DNA of 64,000 nt from Phenylobacterium sp. Its GTDB lineage: Bacteria > Pseudomonadota > Alphaproteobacteria > Caulobacterales > Caulobacteraceae. A model generated the notes under the pieces. It ran no database searches. It saw only the letters and a program-made list of their open reading frames with translations, and was not told the origin of the DNA. The stretch spans positions 1-64,000 of the forward strand of contig NZ_JAICYI010000005.1 of the NCBI RefSeq assembly GCF_025934275.1, read 5' to 3'. A program made the position numbers and the translations under genes. Below, one piece after another: positions 1 to 9,234 of this stretch. Numbering within the stretch: position 1 is the stretch's first letter; each line of letters starts with the position of its first letter.

Positions 1-1
1 C

Positions 2-733
<732 letters not shown>

Positions 734-903
734 CAACCCGCCCCATGGCGATCCTTGGCGTCCAGTGCGAAGAGGTCGCCTTGGGGAACGTCGCCGCCGC
801 ACCTCGGGGGAAAGCGCTCCCGCCCGCTCGGCTACAAGCCTTGCAGCGCGGCGGGAGCTATCCCACTTCCATTGCAGTGACAGTCCAGAGCGCCTGACGA
901 TCG

Positions 904-2049
904 ATGCGGGATTATTACGAGATCCTCGGCGTCCAACGCGGCTGCGATGACGGCGCCCTCAAGCAGGCGTTTCGCAAGCTCGCGATGGAGCACCATCCCG
1001 ACCGCAACGGCGGGTGCGAGGACGCCGCCACCCGGTTCAAGGAGATCAACGAGGCCTATTCGGTCCTCTCCGATCCGCAGAAGCGCTCGGTGTACGACCG
1101 TTTCGGCCACGCCGGCCTGAACGGCCACGGCGGCCCGGGCCAGTTCCACGACGTGCACGACATCTTCAACGAGGTGTTCGGTGACGTCTTCGGCGACATG
1201 TTCGGCATGGGCGGACGGCGCAGCCGCGGCCCGGCCCGCGGCCAGGACCTGCGCTACGACCTGGAGATCACCCTCGAGCAGGCCTACGCCGGCGCCGAGG
1301 TGGAGATCACCGCCCCCACCACGCTCAACTGCGAGGCCTGCGAAGGGTCGGGCGCCAAGCCCGGCACCAGCCCGACCACCTGCGCCACCTGCAACGGCGC
1401 GGGCCGCGTGCGCGCGACGCAGGGCTTCTTCTCCATCGAGCGGGCCTGCCCCCGCTGCGGCGGCTCCGGGCGCATGGTGCTCGACCCCTGCCAGGCCTGC
1501 CACGGCCTGGGCCAGGTGCGCCGCGAGCGGACGCTCTCGGTGCGCATCCCGGCCGGCGTCGACGACGGCGCGCGCATCCGGCTGGCCGGCGAGGGCGACG
1601 CGGGCGCGAGAGGCGGCCCGCGCGGCGACCTCTACATCTTCGTCTCGGTCCGGCCGCACGAGCTGTTCGAGCGCGACGGGCTCGATCTGCTCTGCTCGGT
1701 GCCGGTGCCGATGGCGACCGCGGCGCTCGGCGGCGCGGTCGACGCCCCCTGCCTGCTGGGCGGCGAGAACTGCGACGGCAACTGCAAGCTCGAGGTCAAG
1801 GTGCCGGAAGGCGCCCAGACCGGCCAGACCGTGCGCATCAAGGGCCGCGGCATGCCTTCGCTGCGCAGCCGCGAGCGCGGCGACCTGGTCGTCGAGCTGT
1901 TCATCGAGACCCCGACCCGGCTCACCGGACGCCAGAAGGAGCTGCTGGCCGAGTTCGCCCAGATCTGCGGCGAGCAGCAGCACCCCAAGGCCGCCAGCTT
2001 CATGGGCAAGGCCCGGCGGTTCTGGGAGGAAGTCACCGGCGTCGCCTGA
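904..2049 (+). CDS. dnaJ: Chaperone protein DnaJ (Hsp40)
   Basis: A 381-residue type I DnaJ. The J domain (about residues 1-70) carries HPD at 31-33, which stimulates the DnaK ATPase. A Gly/Phe-rich linker follows (about 75-105). The zinc domain has four CxxCxGxG-type repeats: CEACEGSG, CATCNGAG, CPRCGGSG and CQACHGLG; three vary slightly from consensus but all eight cysteines are present. The C-terminal substrate-binding domains contain an extra Cys-rich insertion (LLGGENCDGNCKLEVKV), which is unusual in the family. The ATG fits the conserved MRDYYEILGV beginning. It is likely transcribed with dnaK. Confidence 0.97.
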   Translation: MRDYYEILGVQRGCDDGALKQAFRKLAMEHHPDRNGGCEDAATRFKEINEAYSVLSDPQKRSVYDRFGHAGLNGHGGPGQFHDVHDIFNEVFGDVFGDMFGMGGRRSRGPARGQDLRYDLEITLEQAYAGAEVEITAPTTLNCEACEGSGAKPGTSPTTCATCNGAGRVRATQGFFSIERACPRCGGSGRMVLDPCQACHGLGQVRRERTLSVRIPAGVDDGARIRLAGEGDAGARGGPRGDLYIFVSVRPHELFERDGLDLLCSVPVPMATAALGGAVDAPCLLGGENCDGNCKLEVKVPEGAQTGQTVRIKGRGMPSLRSRERGDLVVELFIETPTRLTGRQKELLAEFAQICGEQQHPKAASFMGKARRFWEEVTGVA

Positions 2050-2055
2050 GGGCGT

Positions 2056-2083
2056 TTGCAGGCCCGCGCCCTTTCGGTTAGAC
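2056..2083 (+). promoter_or_regulatory. Putative sigma-70 promoter of tRNA-Arg
   Basis: TTGCAG (2056-2061) and TTAGAC (2078-2083) are separated by 16 bp and sit just downstream of the dnaJ stop and about 19 bp before the tRNA. The spacing suits a housekeeping promoter that would start around 2090. This is pattern matching only. Confidence 0.4.
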
Positions 2084-2101
2084 AACCCGGCTCGCGGAAA
2101 C

Positions 2102-2178
2102 GCACCCGTAGCTCAGCTGGATAGAGCGTTGCCCTCCGAAGGCAAAGGTCACACGTTCGAATCGTGTCGGGTGCGCCA
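2102..2178 (+). tRNA. tRNA-Arg (anticodon CCG)
   Basis: A complete cloverleaf can be folded by eye. The acceptor stem GCACCCG pairs with CGGGTGC, the D arm has GCTC/GAGC, and the anticodon stem TTGCC/GGCAA encloses loop CTCCGAA with anticodon CCG. The T arm ACACG/CGTGT encloses TTCGAAT, and the 3' CCA is encoded. It reads the CGG arginine codon, which is common in this GC-rich genome. Confidence 0.97.
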
Positions 2179-2267
2179 GCGAATTCAATGACTGGGCTAG
2201 GCTCGATCGCGCCGCGACTGGCGCGCGCCCGGGCCACGGCCCGGCCGCCTTCCCCCAGCCGGGCGCC

Positions 2268-2281
2268 TTGAGCGAGATCAA
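2268..2281. promoter_or_regulatory. FNR/FixK-type site (TTGAGCGAGATCAA)
   Basis: This site has the TTGA-N6-TCAA core of CRP/FNR-family FixK sites, with one mismatch to TTGAT-N4-ATCAA. It lies 100 bp upstream of the 82-residue protein at 2382 and is the first of six such sites in 12 kb around fixLJ. Use as an activator site at -41.5 would put the transcript start near 2316. Confidence 0.6.
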
Positions 2282-2381
2282 CGCGAGTTGCCGCGCGCGC
2301 TCCGTAGAAGCCCCTAAGGAGGCGCCCCGAATGGCGGGCTGCGCGCCGGCGGGGCTAGGTGAGCGGGAACGGAGACGCCCC

Positions 2382-2630
2382 ATGCTCGACGCGATCAAGA
2401 CGCCGCGCACCGCCGCCCCGGCCATCGTGGCGAAGGCGGACCTTGCTCATCACGAAGCGTTCCTGAAGGTTTCCGAGAGCGGTGAGCCGACCTGGGTCGC
2501 CGAATCCCGGCAGGCGACGGCGTTCGCCTCGCTGCGGGAGGCGACGCGCATGGCCATGCGGCTCCCGGGCGTGCTGCGCGCCTACAGCGTCCCTCTGGGC
2601 GCCGAACTGGCCGCGCAACGCCTGCACTGA
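2382..2630 (+). CDS. Hypothetical 82-residue protein under a FixK-type site
   Basis: I do not recognise a named family. The protein begins [18 protein letters not shown] and is soluble, mixed alpha/beta in appearance, with no signal peptide, membrane segment or cysteine. The ATG was chosen because GGAGA lies 6 bp upstream (2371-2375); a longer in-frame extension upstream would run across the FixK-type site. Its position next to the FixLJ island and the TTGA-N6-TCAA site upstream suggest induction at low oxygen. The function is unknown. Confidence 0.7.
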   Translation: MLDAIKTPRTAAPAIVAKADLAHHEAFLKVSESGEPTWVAESRQATAFASLREATRMAMRLPGVLRAYSVPLGAELAAQRLH

Positions 2631-2635
2631 GGCGG

Positions 2636-3013
2636 TCACATCGGCCGGGTGTCGGTCAGGTCGCAGGGGTAGGCCCGTTCCAGGGCGTACCTGACGAAGC
2701 TGGCCCCGCTGATCCCCACGCCCGACTTGCTCCAGCCGGCATAGGCGGTCACGGCGCGCATCACCCCCGCGGCGGTGACGTCGGACGGCACGCAGATGGT
2801 GCGGTCGTCAGGCGTCCGCAGGGACTGTTCGGCGAGCAGCTGATCGACAGCGCCGGTCACATAGCTCAGGCAGACCAGCTTGCCGTCGCGCGCCTTGTCG
2901 CCGGCCGCGGTGCAGAACCCGCTCAGCGAGGCGGCGTCGACGAAGCCCAGCATCGGCGGGACGCCGGTCGGCGGCGGCGCGCTCGCCAGCAGGACGGCGA
3001 TCAGCCAGGACAT
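2636..3013 (-). CDS. Secreted Rap1a/Tai-like domain protein
   Basis: A 125-residue protein with a short hydrophobic N-terminus (MSWLIAVLLASAPPP) that looks like a signal peptide. The remainder matches my recollection of the Rap1a/Tai pattern: GFCTAAG, then CLSYVTGAVDQ, then ICVPSDVTAAGVMRAV, ending ALERAYPC, with four spaced cysteines that probably form disulfides in the periplasm. The family is named for a type VI secretion immunity protein, but no secretion genes are nearby and the domain is widespread, so an immunity role should not be assumed. It is convergent with the 82-residue gene. Confidence 0.7.
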   Translation of the reverse strand: MSWLIAVLLASAPPPTGVPPMLGFVDAASLSGFCTAAGDKARDGKLVCLSYVTGAVDQLLAEQSLRTPDDRTICVPSDVTAAGVMRAVTAYAGWSKSGVGISGASFVRYALERAYPCDLTDTRPM

Positions 3014-3203
3014 GACGCGCAGGCTCCTTCTCCCGGCCGCAGCCTGTAGGCGATCATCGCCGAGCGCCAGGCTGCCGCCTTGATACGGGTCATGGGCCCG
3101 GTTCGCACGGCGACCCGAGGGACGCGCCGGAGGTCATCGCCTAGGCGCGCCGTCCCGCTCCCGGCCAACGCGGCGGCGAGAACGGCCAAACGGCGCGGAA
3201 TGG

Positions 3204-3305
3204 CTACTTCTGCAGGCGAAGCCACGCGGAGACGCCGAACAACACGACGCCGAAGATGACGAAGGCGGCGATCACCATGCCGAGATAGAGAGAGGATGGC
3301 GACAT
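3204..3305 (-). CDS. 33-residue single-pass membrane peptide next to fixJ
   Basis: A very short reading frame, MSPSSLYLGMVIAAFVIFG followed by VVLFGVSAWLRLQK. It has one hydrophobic segment (about residues 6-26) and a basic end, so it should be an inner-membrane peptide. It lies 79 bp downstream of fixJ on the same strand. A promoter-like element at 3351-3392 is almost repeated in front of the universal stress gene at 10224-11105. Its size and style recall small subunits of respiratory or transport complexes such as CcoQ or KdpF, but there is no homology evidence here. Confidence 0.65.
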   Translation of the reverse strand: MSPSSLYLGMVIAAFVIFGVVLFGVSAWLRLQK

Positions 3306-3350
3306 GACGGGCTCCGAGCGATCAGGCCTGCAGCATCGCTCGGGGCGGCC

Positions 3351-3392
3351 CCAGAGGAAATTCGGGTGTCTCGCTTAAGGGACTCTACTTAA
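3351..3392 (-). promoter_or_regulatory. Putative FixJ-type promoter element (copy A)
   Basis: Read on the minus strand this is TTAAGTAGAGTCCCTTAAG followed by CGAGACACCCGAATTTCC. The second half is repeated with four changes upstream of the universal stress protein (11161-11187), and the first half resembles TACGTAGCTTCCCCTAGG at 5543-5560. It overlaps the fixJ stop codon and precedes the 33-residue membrane peptide by about 45 bp. Assignment to FixJ rests on position and on the resemblance between copies; I cannot confirm a FixJ consensus. Confidence 0.45.
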
Positions 3393-3996
3393 CCTCGTCC
3401 GTCGTCAGACGCATGCGCACCAGTTCCGACAGCGAGCCCGCGCCCATCTTGGTCATCAGGTTTGCGCGGTAGATTTCCACTGTTCTTGGGCTGATGCCGA
3501 GATCGTAGGCGATCACCTTGTTGGGCCGCCCGGCGACAAGCCCCTCCAGCACATCGCGTTCGCGCGGCGAGAGCGAGGCGAGCCTGGCGCGTATCTGGCC
3601 AAGCTCCGCCGAGCGCCGCCCCTCCTCGCCCGCTCTGGCGAGCCCGCTGCGGATCGCCGAGAGCAGGGCCTCGTCCGCGAAGGGTTTCTCGATGAAATCC
3701 AGGACGCCCGCCTTCATGGCCTGGATCGCGAGCGGCACGTCGGCGTGGCCGGTCATGACGATCACCGGCCAGGTGATGCCGCGCGCCTTCAGCTCCCCCA
3801 TCAGCTCGAGACCGCTCATCCCAGGCATGCGCACGTCGGTGACGATGCAGCCCGGCTTCAGGCCCGCGAGCTGGTTCAGGAACTCGACGGCCGAGTCATA
3901 GGTCCGCGGCGAGAGCTCGGCCGACTCCAGCAGGAACTGCAGCGAATCGCGCATGGCCGCATCGTCGTCGATCACATGCACTACGCCGTCAGTCAT
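3385..3996 (-). CDS. fixJ: Response regulator FixJ
   Basis: A 203-residue NarL/FixJ-type regulator. The receiver domain (about 1-122) has the acidic pocket DDD at 10-12, phospho-acceptor D54 (IVTDVRMPG), the Thr of VMTGHAD and Lys of EKPF. The C-terminal LuxR-type helix-turn-helix (about 135-200) contains [19 protein letters not shown] and [16 protein letters not shown], very like rhizobial FixJ. Phosphorylated FixJ activates low-oxygen genes, typically fixK. The start is the ATG inside the fixL stop region, giving an 8 bp overlap. No fixK is visible in the window. Confidence 0.95.
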   Translation of the reverse strand: MTDGVVHVIDDDAAMRDSLQFLLESAELSPRTYDSAVEFLNQLAGLKPGCIVTDVRMPGMSGLELMGELKARGITWPVIVMTGHADVPLAIQAMKAGVLDFIEKPFADEALLSAIRSGLARAGEEGRRSAELGQIRARLASLSPRERDVLEGLVAGRPNKVIAYDLGISPRTVEIYRANLMTKMGAGSLSELVRMRLTTDEVK

Positions 3997-5482
3997 CGAC
4001 CAACTCCTCAACATCCCCCGTCTTGAGGGTGAAGTGGAACGCCGCCCCGCCGCCGGGTGCGACGTCCACCCATATGCGCCCGCCGTGAGCCTCGACAATG
4101 GTGCGGGAGATCGAAAGCCCGACGCCCATTCCGGTCGGCTTGGTGGTGACGAACGGCTGGAACAGCTGGGCGGCCACATCGGGCGCAACTCCGGGCCCGG
4201 TGTCGGAGACCACGACCTCGGCCATGTGGTCGGGCGCGCGCCGCACGGCGATCGCCATCTCCTTGCGGGGAGACTCCAGCATCGCATCCATGGCGTTGCG
4301 GATGAGGTTGAGCACGACCTGCTGGATCTGCACCTTGTCGGCCAGGACCAGGTCGACCCCCCGGGCGTAGCTGAAGCTCACGCGGACGCCATGCTCCTTC
4401 GCGCCCACCAGGGCCAGCGCGCTCGCCTCCTGCACCAGCTTGGGAAGGCTTTCCACCCGCCGCTCGATCTCTCCGCGGGCGAGGAAGTCGCGCAGGCGCC
4501 GGATGATCTGCCCGGCCCGCTGCGCCTGCTCGTTGGCCTTGTCCAGCGCATCGGCCAGGCGGTCGCGCGGGATCTCAGGCGCGCCGAGCAGCCTGGCCGA
4601 GCCCTTCATGTAGTTGGCGATCGCCGAGAGCGGCTGGTTGAGCTCGTGCGCCAGGGCAGAGGCCATCTCGCCCATCGCCGTCAGCCGGGAGACATGCACC
4701 AGCTCCGACTGCAGCTCCTGCAGCCTTCGCTCGGTGGTCTGCCGTTCGGTGAGGTCGCGGACGAACCCCGTGAAGAATCGCGCCTGGCCGGACCGCGCCT
4801 CGCCGACGGCGAGCTCCATGGGAAAGGTCGAGCCGTCCTTGCGCTCGCCCACCACGACCCGGCCGATGCCGATGATCCGCCGCTCGCCGGTCGTGAGATA
4901 GCGTTCGAGGTAGGAGTCGTGCTCCTCCCGGTACGGCGAGGGCATGAGCATGGAGACGTTGCGCCCGATCACCTCGTCAGGCGTCCAGCCGAACAGGCGC
5001 TGAGCGGTCTGGCTGAAGGACTGCATCACGCCCCGTTCGTCGATGACCACCATGGCGTCGGGGACGGTGTCGAGGATCGACTGCAGATGCGCCTCGCGGT
5101 TGGCGAGGACCACGTTGAACTGCTCGGTGCGCCTGCGGGCGCGCTGGAAGAACTCGCCGCCCAGCACCACCGCGCCGCCGGCGACCACGAAGAAGGCGGC
5201 GGCCATGAAGTCCCCGGGCTCCATGTGGTGCTTGCTGATCGGCGCCGAGAGGCCGGCCGCCACGCCGAGCACGGTGGCGAGCGCGCCCGGCGCGACCCCG
5301 CCCACCGCGGCGGCCGCGACCACCGCCGGCACATAGAGCGCGAAGGCGAGATCCTGGTCGCCGAGATAGGGATCCAGCGCCAACCTGATCAGCAGCGCGA
5401 TCCCGACCGCGGCGGCGGCGACTACGCAACCGATCAGCAGCTCGCGACGTGCGCGCCTCGTGAATAGATCGGAGGTCGTCAT
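3989..5482 (-). CDS. fixL: Oxygen-sensing histidine kinase FixL
   Basis: A 497-residue membrane kinase. Hydrophobic segments fill about residues 15-110. A PAS domain follows (about 130-245) with the FixL haem-site signature: His188 in [13 protein letters not shown] as proximal ligand and Arg208 in IIGIGRVV in the position of the Arg that switches on oxygen binding. His279 ([10 protein letters not shown]) is the phospho-acceptor; the N box NLIRNAMD and G boxes DTGPGV and GMGVGLSI complete the kinase. Deoxy-haem turns on autophosphorylation and transfer to FixJ. The ATG at 5482 is preferred over an upstream TTG. It forms an operon with fixJ. Confidence 0.95.
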   Translation of the reverse strand: MTTSDLFTRRARRELLIGCVVAAAAVGIALLIRLALDPYLGDQDLAFALYVPAVVAAAAVGGVAPGALATVLGVAAGLSAPISKHHMEPGDFMAAAFFVVAGGAVVLGGEFFQRARRRTEQFNVVLANREAHLQSILDTVPDAMVVIDERGVMQSFSQTAQRLFGWTPDEVIGRNVSMLMPSPYREEHDSYLERYLTTGERRIIGIGRVVVGERKDGSTFPMELAVGEARSGQARFFTGFVRDLTERQTTERRLQELQSELVHVSRLTAMGEMASALAHELNQPLSAIANYMKGSARLLGAPEIPRDRLADALDKANEQAQRAGQIIRRLRDFLARGEIERRVESLPKLVQEASALALVGAKEHGVRVSFSYARGVDLVLADKVQIQQVVLNLIRNAMDAMLESPRKEMAIAVRRAPDHMAEVVVSDTGPGVAPDVAAQLFQPFVTTKPTGMGVGLSISRTIVEAHGGRIWVDVAPGGGAAFHFTLKTGDVEELVDD

Positions 5483-5542
5483 GCTCTCTCTTGCCCACAA
5501 GGACGCTTACGCAACTGTGCGGCCCGAGCAAGTCCTGCGGAA

Positions 5543-5560
5543 TACGTAGCTTCCCCTAGG
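5543..5560 (+). promoter_or_regulatory. Putative FixJ-type element (copy C) upstream of LOG gene
   Basis: TACGTAGCTTCCCCTAGG matches the minus-strand element TAAGTAGAGTCCCTTAAG next to fixJ at 13 of 18 positions. It sits in the 165 bp between the divergent fixL and LOG genes, 88 bp before the LOG start. The link to FixJ is inferred from its neighbourhood. Confidence 0.35.
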
Positions 5561-5647
5561 CTTGAACATCTTTTCTTTCGCGCAGGTCCAGATCACAGCT
5601 TTGGTCGCTCAAGGAGTCCCGCGCCACCGGCAGAAAGGTGAAGCCAG

Positions 5648-6409
5648 ATGACCGACAACGCCGCTCAGCTCGCGTCCGCATCCTACCGGCTCGCCGCTCT
5701 GGATCAGGACTTCCTGCTGAGCGATTCCATGCGCGGCGTCCGCTTCCTGCTCGAGTACGCCAAGCCCGAAGAGGCGCTGCGCGCGTGGGGCGTGGCCTCG
5801 ACGATCGTCGTGTTCGGCAGCGCGCGGGTGCGGGAGGACGGGCCGGGCGACCAGCCGCGCTGGTACGCTGAGGCCCGCGCCTTCGGGCGGCTCGCCTCGT
5901 CTCGCGGCGGCGCCCTGCTGTCGTCCGAAGGCGCGCGGGAGAACGTCATCGCCACCGGCGGCGGCCCCGGCGTGATGGAGGCGGTCAACCGAGGCGCCCG
6001 GGACGCCGGAGCGCCCTCTGTCGGCTTCAACATCTCGCTGCCCCTGGAGCAGCAGCCGAACCCCTACATCACGCCGGAACTGTGCTTCCGCTTCCACTAC
6101 TTCGCCATGCGCAAGATGCACCTCGCGATGAGGACCAAGGCGCTGGTGGTGTTCCCGGGCGGGTTCGGCACCCTGGACGAGCTCTTCGAAATCCTCACCC
6201 TGCGGCAGACCAACAAGGCGCCCCACATCCCCGTCGTGCTGTTCGACGAAGCCTATTGGCGCAGGATCGTCGACTTCGAGGCGCTGCAGGAGGCGGGAAT
6301 GATCGACGCCGCGGACCTCTCGCTGTTCCGTTTCGCCGAGCATGCCGAGCAGGCCTGGAGCGTGCTCCTCGACATGGGCTTGAAGGTCGGGACTCAGCCG
6401 GACCCTTGA
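5648..6409 (+). CDS. LOG-family nucleotide 5'-monophosphate ribosidase-like protein
   Basis: A 253-residue protein of the LOG (lysine-decarboxylase-like, Rossmann) family. The diagnostic motifs are ATGGGPGVMEAVNRGA and PGGFGTLDELFE, with FGSAR at the start of the fold. Characterised members release the base from nucleoside 5'-monophosphates, as in cytokinin activation in plants; the old label lysine decarboxylase is misleading. It is divergent from fixL, with a possible FixJ-type element between them, so low-oxygen control is plausible. Its 3' end overlaps the convergent synthetase gene by 16 bp. Confidence 0.85.
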   Translation: MTDNAAQLASASYRLAALDQDFLLSDSMRGVRFLLEYAKPEEALRAWGVASTIVVFGSARVREDGPGDQPRWYAEARAFGRLASSRGGALLSSEGARENVIATGGGPGVMEAVNRGARDAGAPSVGFNISLPLEQQPNPYITPELCFRFHYFAMRKMHLAMRTKALVVFPGGFGTLDELFEILTLRQTNKAPHIPVVLFDEAYWRRIVDFEALQEAGMIDAADLSLFRFAEHAEQAWSVLLDMGLKVGTQPDP

Positions 6410-9102
6410 GATCCGGCCGGGGCCGGGGCGGCGATCGGTCTGCGGGAGCTCGCGAGCCGCAGGGTCACGCGGACGCGCGACGAATCCTTTGAGGGCAAAG
6501 CCGCGAACCCAAGCTCGTACGCCAAGGCGCGCATGCGGTCGTTGGCTCGCGCCACATCGCCCCAGACCGTCGTGAGGCCGACGGACCGCGCGTAATCCAC
6601 GATCAGCTGGAGCAGCCGCCCGCCGATCCCGCGCGCCTGATGGTCGCTCCGGACCATCAGCGAAAACTCGCCGCTCTCGCCTTCGGGATCGCGCACGAGG
6701 CGGACGACGCCGATGGTTGCGCCGCTCGCATCGACGGCGACCAACCCAAGGTGCCGGTCGTAGTCGATCTGGCTGAGCCGTCGCGCGAGCTCCGGGGTGA
6801 GATGACGCATCCCGCCGCTGAAGCGCAGGTTCACATCGCGCGGGTCGCTTCGATCGACCATGTCCACGAGTCCGGCGGCGTCCTGCGGCTGGATGGCGCG
6901 GATGTGCAGCCTCTCCCCGCCGATCTCCACATCGCGGGCCAGCTGGGCCGGATAGGGCATGATCGCCGGCCTGGGAGTCGCGGCGTCCGGTCGGCGGATG
7001 GCGATTCGCGCGTCCACCGCCAGCACGCCCTCGGCGTCACAAAGCAGCGGGTTGATGTCGAGCTCGGTGACTTCGGGAAGGTCGATCGCCAGACCGCCCA
7101 ACGCCACCAGCACGCGCTCGAGCGCCGCCACGTCGGCGGGCGGGCGGTCGCGGTATCCCGCGAGCAGCCTGGCGACACGCGTGCGCGCAATCATGTCGCG
7201 CGCCAGCGGAGCGTTCAGCGGCGGCAGGCCCAGCGTCCGATCCGAAACCACCTGCACCGCAATCCCGCCCTGGCCCACCATGACCAGCGAACCGAACGTC
7301 GGATCCTGGACCAGCCCTGCCAGCAGCTCCTCGGCGTGCGGCCGCTCGATGAAACGTTCCACGACGAAGCCGTCGATCTTGGCCGCGGCGCGCATCGCCG
7401 TCACGGAGGCCAGCATGTCGCGGGCCGCTAGCTCGACCTCCGCCGCGCCGGCGAGGCCGAGCCTGACCCCGCCCACGTCCGACTTGTGGCTGATGTCGCG
7501 CGAGAGGATCTTCAGCGCCACCCTGCCGCCGAGGCGCGCCGCCGCCTGGCCCGCCGCCTGTGGCGTCTCCGCCGAGAGGCTCTGCACCACGGGCACGCCG
7601 TACGCCCGCAGGATGGATCGGGCCTCAGGATCGGTGAGCGTCGTGCGGCCCTGGGCCAAGGCATCCTCGACGACGGCGCGAGCGGACTTGGCGTCGAAGG
7701 GGGCCGGATCCGCGCCCGGCGCTTCGATGAGAAGGTCGTGGGCGCGCCGGGCGCGGACCAGCTGAGCGAAGGCGGCGATCGCCCGCTCTGGCGTGGCGTA
7801 GGCGGGGATCTGGGCTGCGGCGAACTTCGCGCGGGCAGGCTGGGCGGCTGTCTCGCCGAGCCAGGCGCCAAGCACCGGAAGGCGCCGCTTCGCCCGACGC
7901 GCCGCCTCGATCACCGCCTGCGCGGCCTCTGAGCTGTCAGCCACCGCGACCGGGCAGTTGAAGACGGCGACCGCATCGACCTCCGCCGCGGCCAGGAGCA
8001 CGTCCATGGCCCGGCCATAGAGGTCCGGCCGGGCGTCGCCCAGGATGTCGACGGGATTGCGGCGCGAACTGTGCGGGGGCGCAACCGCTCCGAGCGCCGC
8101 GAGCGTCTCGGGTCCGAACTCGGCCAGGCGCGCGCCCGTGACCTCCAGGGCGTCCACGGCGAGCACGCCCGCCCCGCCGCCGTTGGTGAGGATCGCCAGC
8201 CGCTCGCCGCACGTGCTCAGTCCCGCATTGAAGGCGAGAATCGCATCGAACAGCGCATCCAGGGTCTCCACCCGCAGCAGGCCCGCCCGGCGCAGCGCGG
8301 CGTCGTAGACGGCCTCGGCGCCCGCGAGCGCTCCCGTGTGGGAGAAGGCCGCTTTGGCGCCTTCCGCGCTGCGGCCGGCCTTGAGGACGGCCACGGGCTT
8401 GTTCCGCGCCGCGGCGCGCGCGGCGCTCATGAACTTCCGCGCATCGCCGACGCCCTCCAGGTACAGCATGACGGCGCGGGTGGCCCGATCCGTCGCCAGG
8501 TAGTCCAGGAGGTCGCCGACGTCCACGTCGGCGGAATCGCCGACCGTCACGACATGCGAGAAGCCCACCCCATGCGCCGGCGCCCAGTCGAGGGCGGCCG
8601 CGGCGATCGCGCCCGACTGGGAGACCAGGGCGACGCCGCCGGCGTCCGGCATGACGTGGGCGAAGCTCGCGTTCACCCGGCTGGCGGGCGAAAGGACGCC
8701 GAGGCAATTGGGCCCGACGATCCGCAGCAGGTGCGGCCTGGCGACGTCCAGCACGGCCTGGCGCAGCCGCATCTCCTCGCCGGGCGCCTCGAAGCCGGCG
8801 CTCAGCACAACGGCCGCCCGGCACCCGCCGCGGCCGAGCTCGGAGACGAGGTCCGGGACCGTGGCCGCGGGCGTCGCGATCAGGGCGAGGTCGGGCGCCT
8901 CGGCAAGGTCGGCGACCGTCCGGGCGACGGTCCGGCCCGCGACCTCGGTCTCGTGTGGATTGACGAAGCTGATCGACCCCGCGAAACCGGCGGCGGTCAG
9001 ATTGCGCGCGGCGACCTGTCCGACGGAGCCGGGGCGCGAGCTCGCGCCGATCAGGGCGATCGACCGCGGCTCGAACAGCGCCTCGAGGTTGCGGGTGGTC
9101 AT
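6394..9102 (-). CDS. Acyl-CoA synthetase (ADP-forming)/GNAT fusion, PatZ-like
   Basis: A 902-residue multidomain protein. A CoA-binding domain (about 1-130) and succinyl-CoA-ligase-like domains (to about 450) form the synthetase half, and an ATP-grasp domain (about 480-700) follows. A GNAT acetyltransferase domain with RSDHQARGIGGRLLQ ends the protein. The order matches E. coli PatZ/YfiQ and related lysine acetyltransferases. Unlike catalytically silent members, the synthetase half keeps the histidine expected for phosphoryl transfer, His255 in AAFSHTGALAG, and a Glu in LYLEGVGD. It could therefore make ATP from acetyl-CoA, acetylate proteins, or both. The start is the ATG before TTRNLEALFEPRSIALIGAS. 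A FixK-type site lies 34 bp upstream. Confidence 0.9.
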   Translation of the reverse strand: MTTRNLEALFEPRSIALIGASSRPGSVGQVAARNLTAAGFAGSISFVNPHETEVAGRTVARTVADLAEAPDLALIATPAATVPDLVSELGRGGCRAAVVLSAGFEAPGEEMRLRQAVLDVARPHLLRIVGPNCLGVLSPASRVNASFAHVMPDAGGVALVSQSGAIAAAALDWAPAHGVGFSHVVTVGDSADVDVGDLLDYLATDRATRAVMLYLEGVGDARKFMSAARAAARNKPVAVLKAGRSAEGAKAAFSHTGALAGAEAVYDAALRRAGLLRVETLDALFDAILAFNAGLSTCGERLAILTNGGGAGVLAVDALEVTGARLAEFGPETLAALGAVAPPHSSRRNPVDILGDARPDLYGRAMDVLLAAAEVDAVAVFNCPVAVADSSEAAQAVIEAARRAKRRLPVLGAWLGETAAQPARAKFAAAQIPAYATPERAIAAFAQLVRARRAHDLLIEAPGADPAPFDAKSARAVVEDALAQGRTTLTDPEARSILRAYGVPVVQSLSAETPQAAGQAAARLGGRVALKILSRDISHKSDVGGVRLGLAGAAEVELAARDMLASVTAMRAAAKIDGFVVERFIERPHAEELLAGLVQDPTFGSLVMVGQGGIAVQVVSDRTLGLPPLNAPLARDMIARTRVARLLAGYRDRPPADVAALERVLVALGGLAIDLPEVTELDINPLLCDAEGVLAVDARIAIRRPDAATPRPAIMPYPAQLARDVEIGGERLHIRAIQPQDAAGLVDMVDRSDPRDVNLRFSGGMRHLTPELARRLSQIDYDRHLGLVAVDASGATIGVVRLVRDPEGESGEFSLMVRSDHQARGIGGRLLQLIVDYARSVGLTTVWGDVARANDRMRALAYELGFAALPSKDSSRVRVTLRLASSRRPIAAPAPAGSQGSG

Positions 9103-9135
9103 GGCGCTTCTTGGCCGAGCCGGGCGATCCGCGCG

Positions 9136-9149
9136 TTGATCGGCGTCAA
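9136..9149. promoter_or_regulatory. FNR/FixK-type site (TTGATCGGCGTCAA)
   Basis: This site has the TTGA-N6-TCAA core with one mismatch to the FNR consensus. It lies between the divergent synthetase/GNAT and alcohol dehydrogenase genes and could serve both. At -41.5 spacing the rightward start would be near 9184, and the leftward start would fall at about 9101, on the ATG itself. Confidence 0.65.
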
Positions 9150-9234
9150 CGCTCCCGACCGTGGCGCCTGCGCCCTGTAGGAGCCGGCGAGCGGCGCGGA
9201 TATCCTGAGCGACGCTGTTGGTTGGAGGTCGTTG

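Noticed and set aside
1632-2237. Minus-strand open frame of 201 codons over dnaJ end and tRNA, with [21 protein letters not shown]
   Set aside because: This is the well-known translation of the antisense strand of a tRNA gene, and the rest is a shadow of dnaJ.
2636-3013. Type VI secretion immunity protein
   Set aside because: Only the domain name suggests this; no secretion or effector genes lie nearby.
3001-3225. Minus-strand frame of 74 codons upstream of the Rap1a-like gene
   Set aside because: No ribosome site, Arg/Ala-rich shadow-like composition, and it overlaps the start of a better-supported gene.
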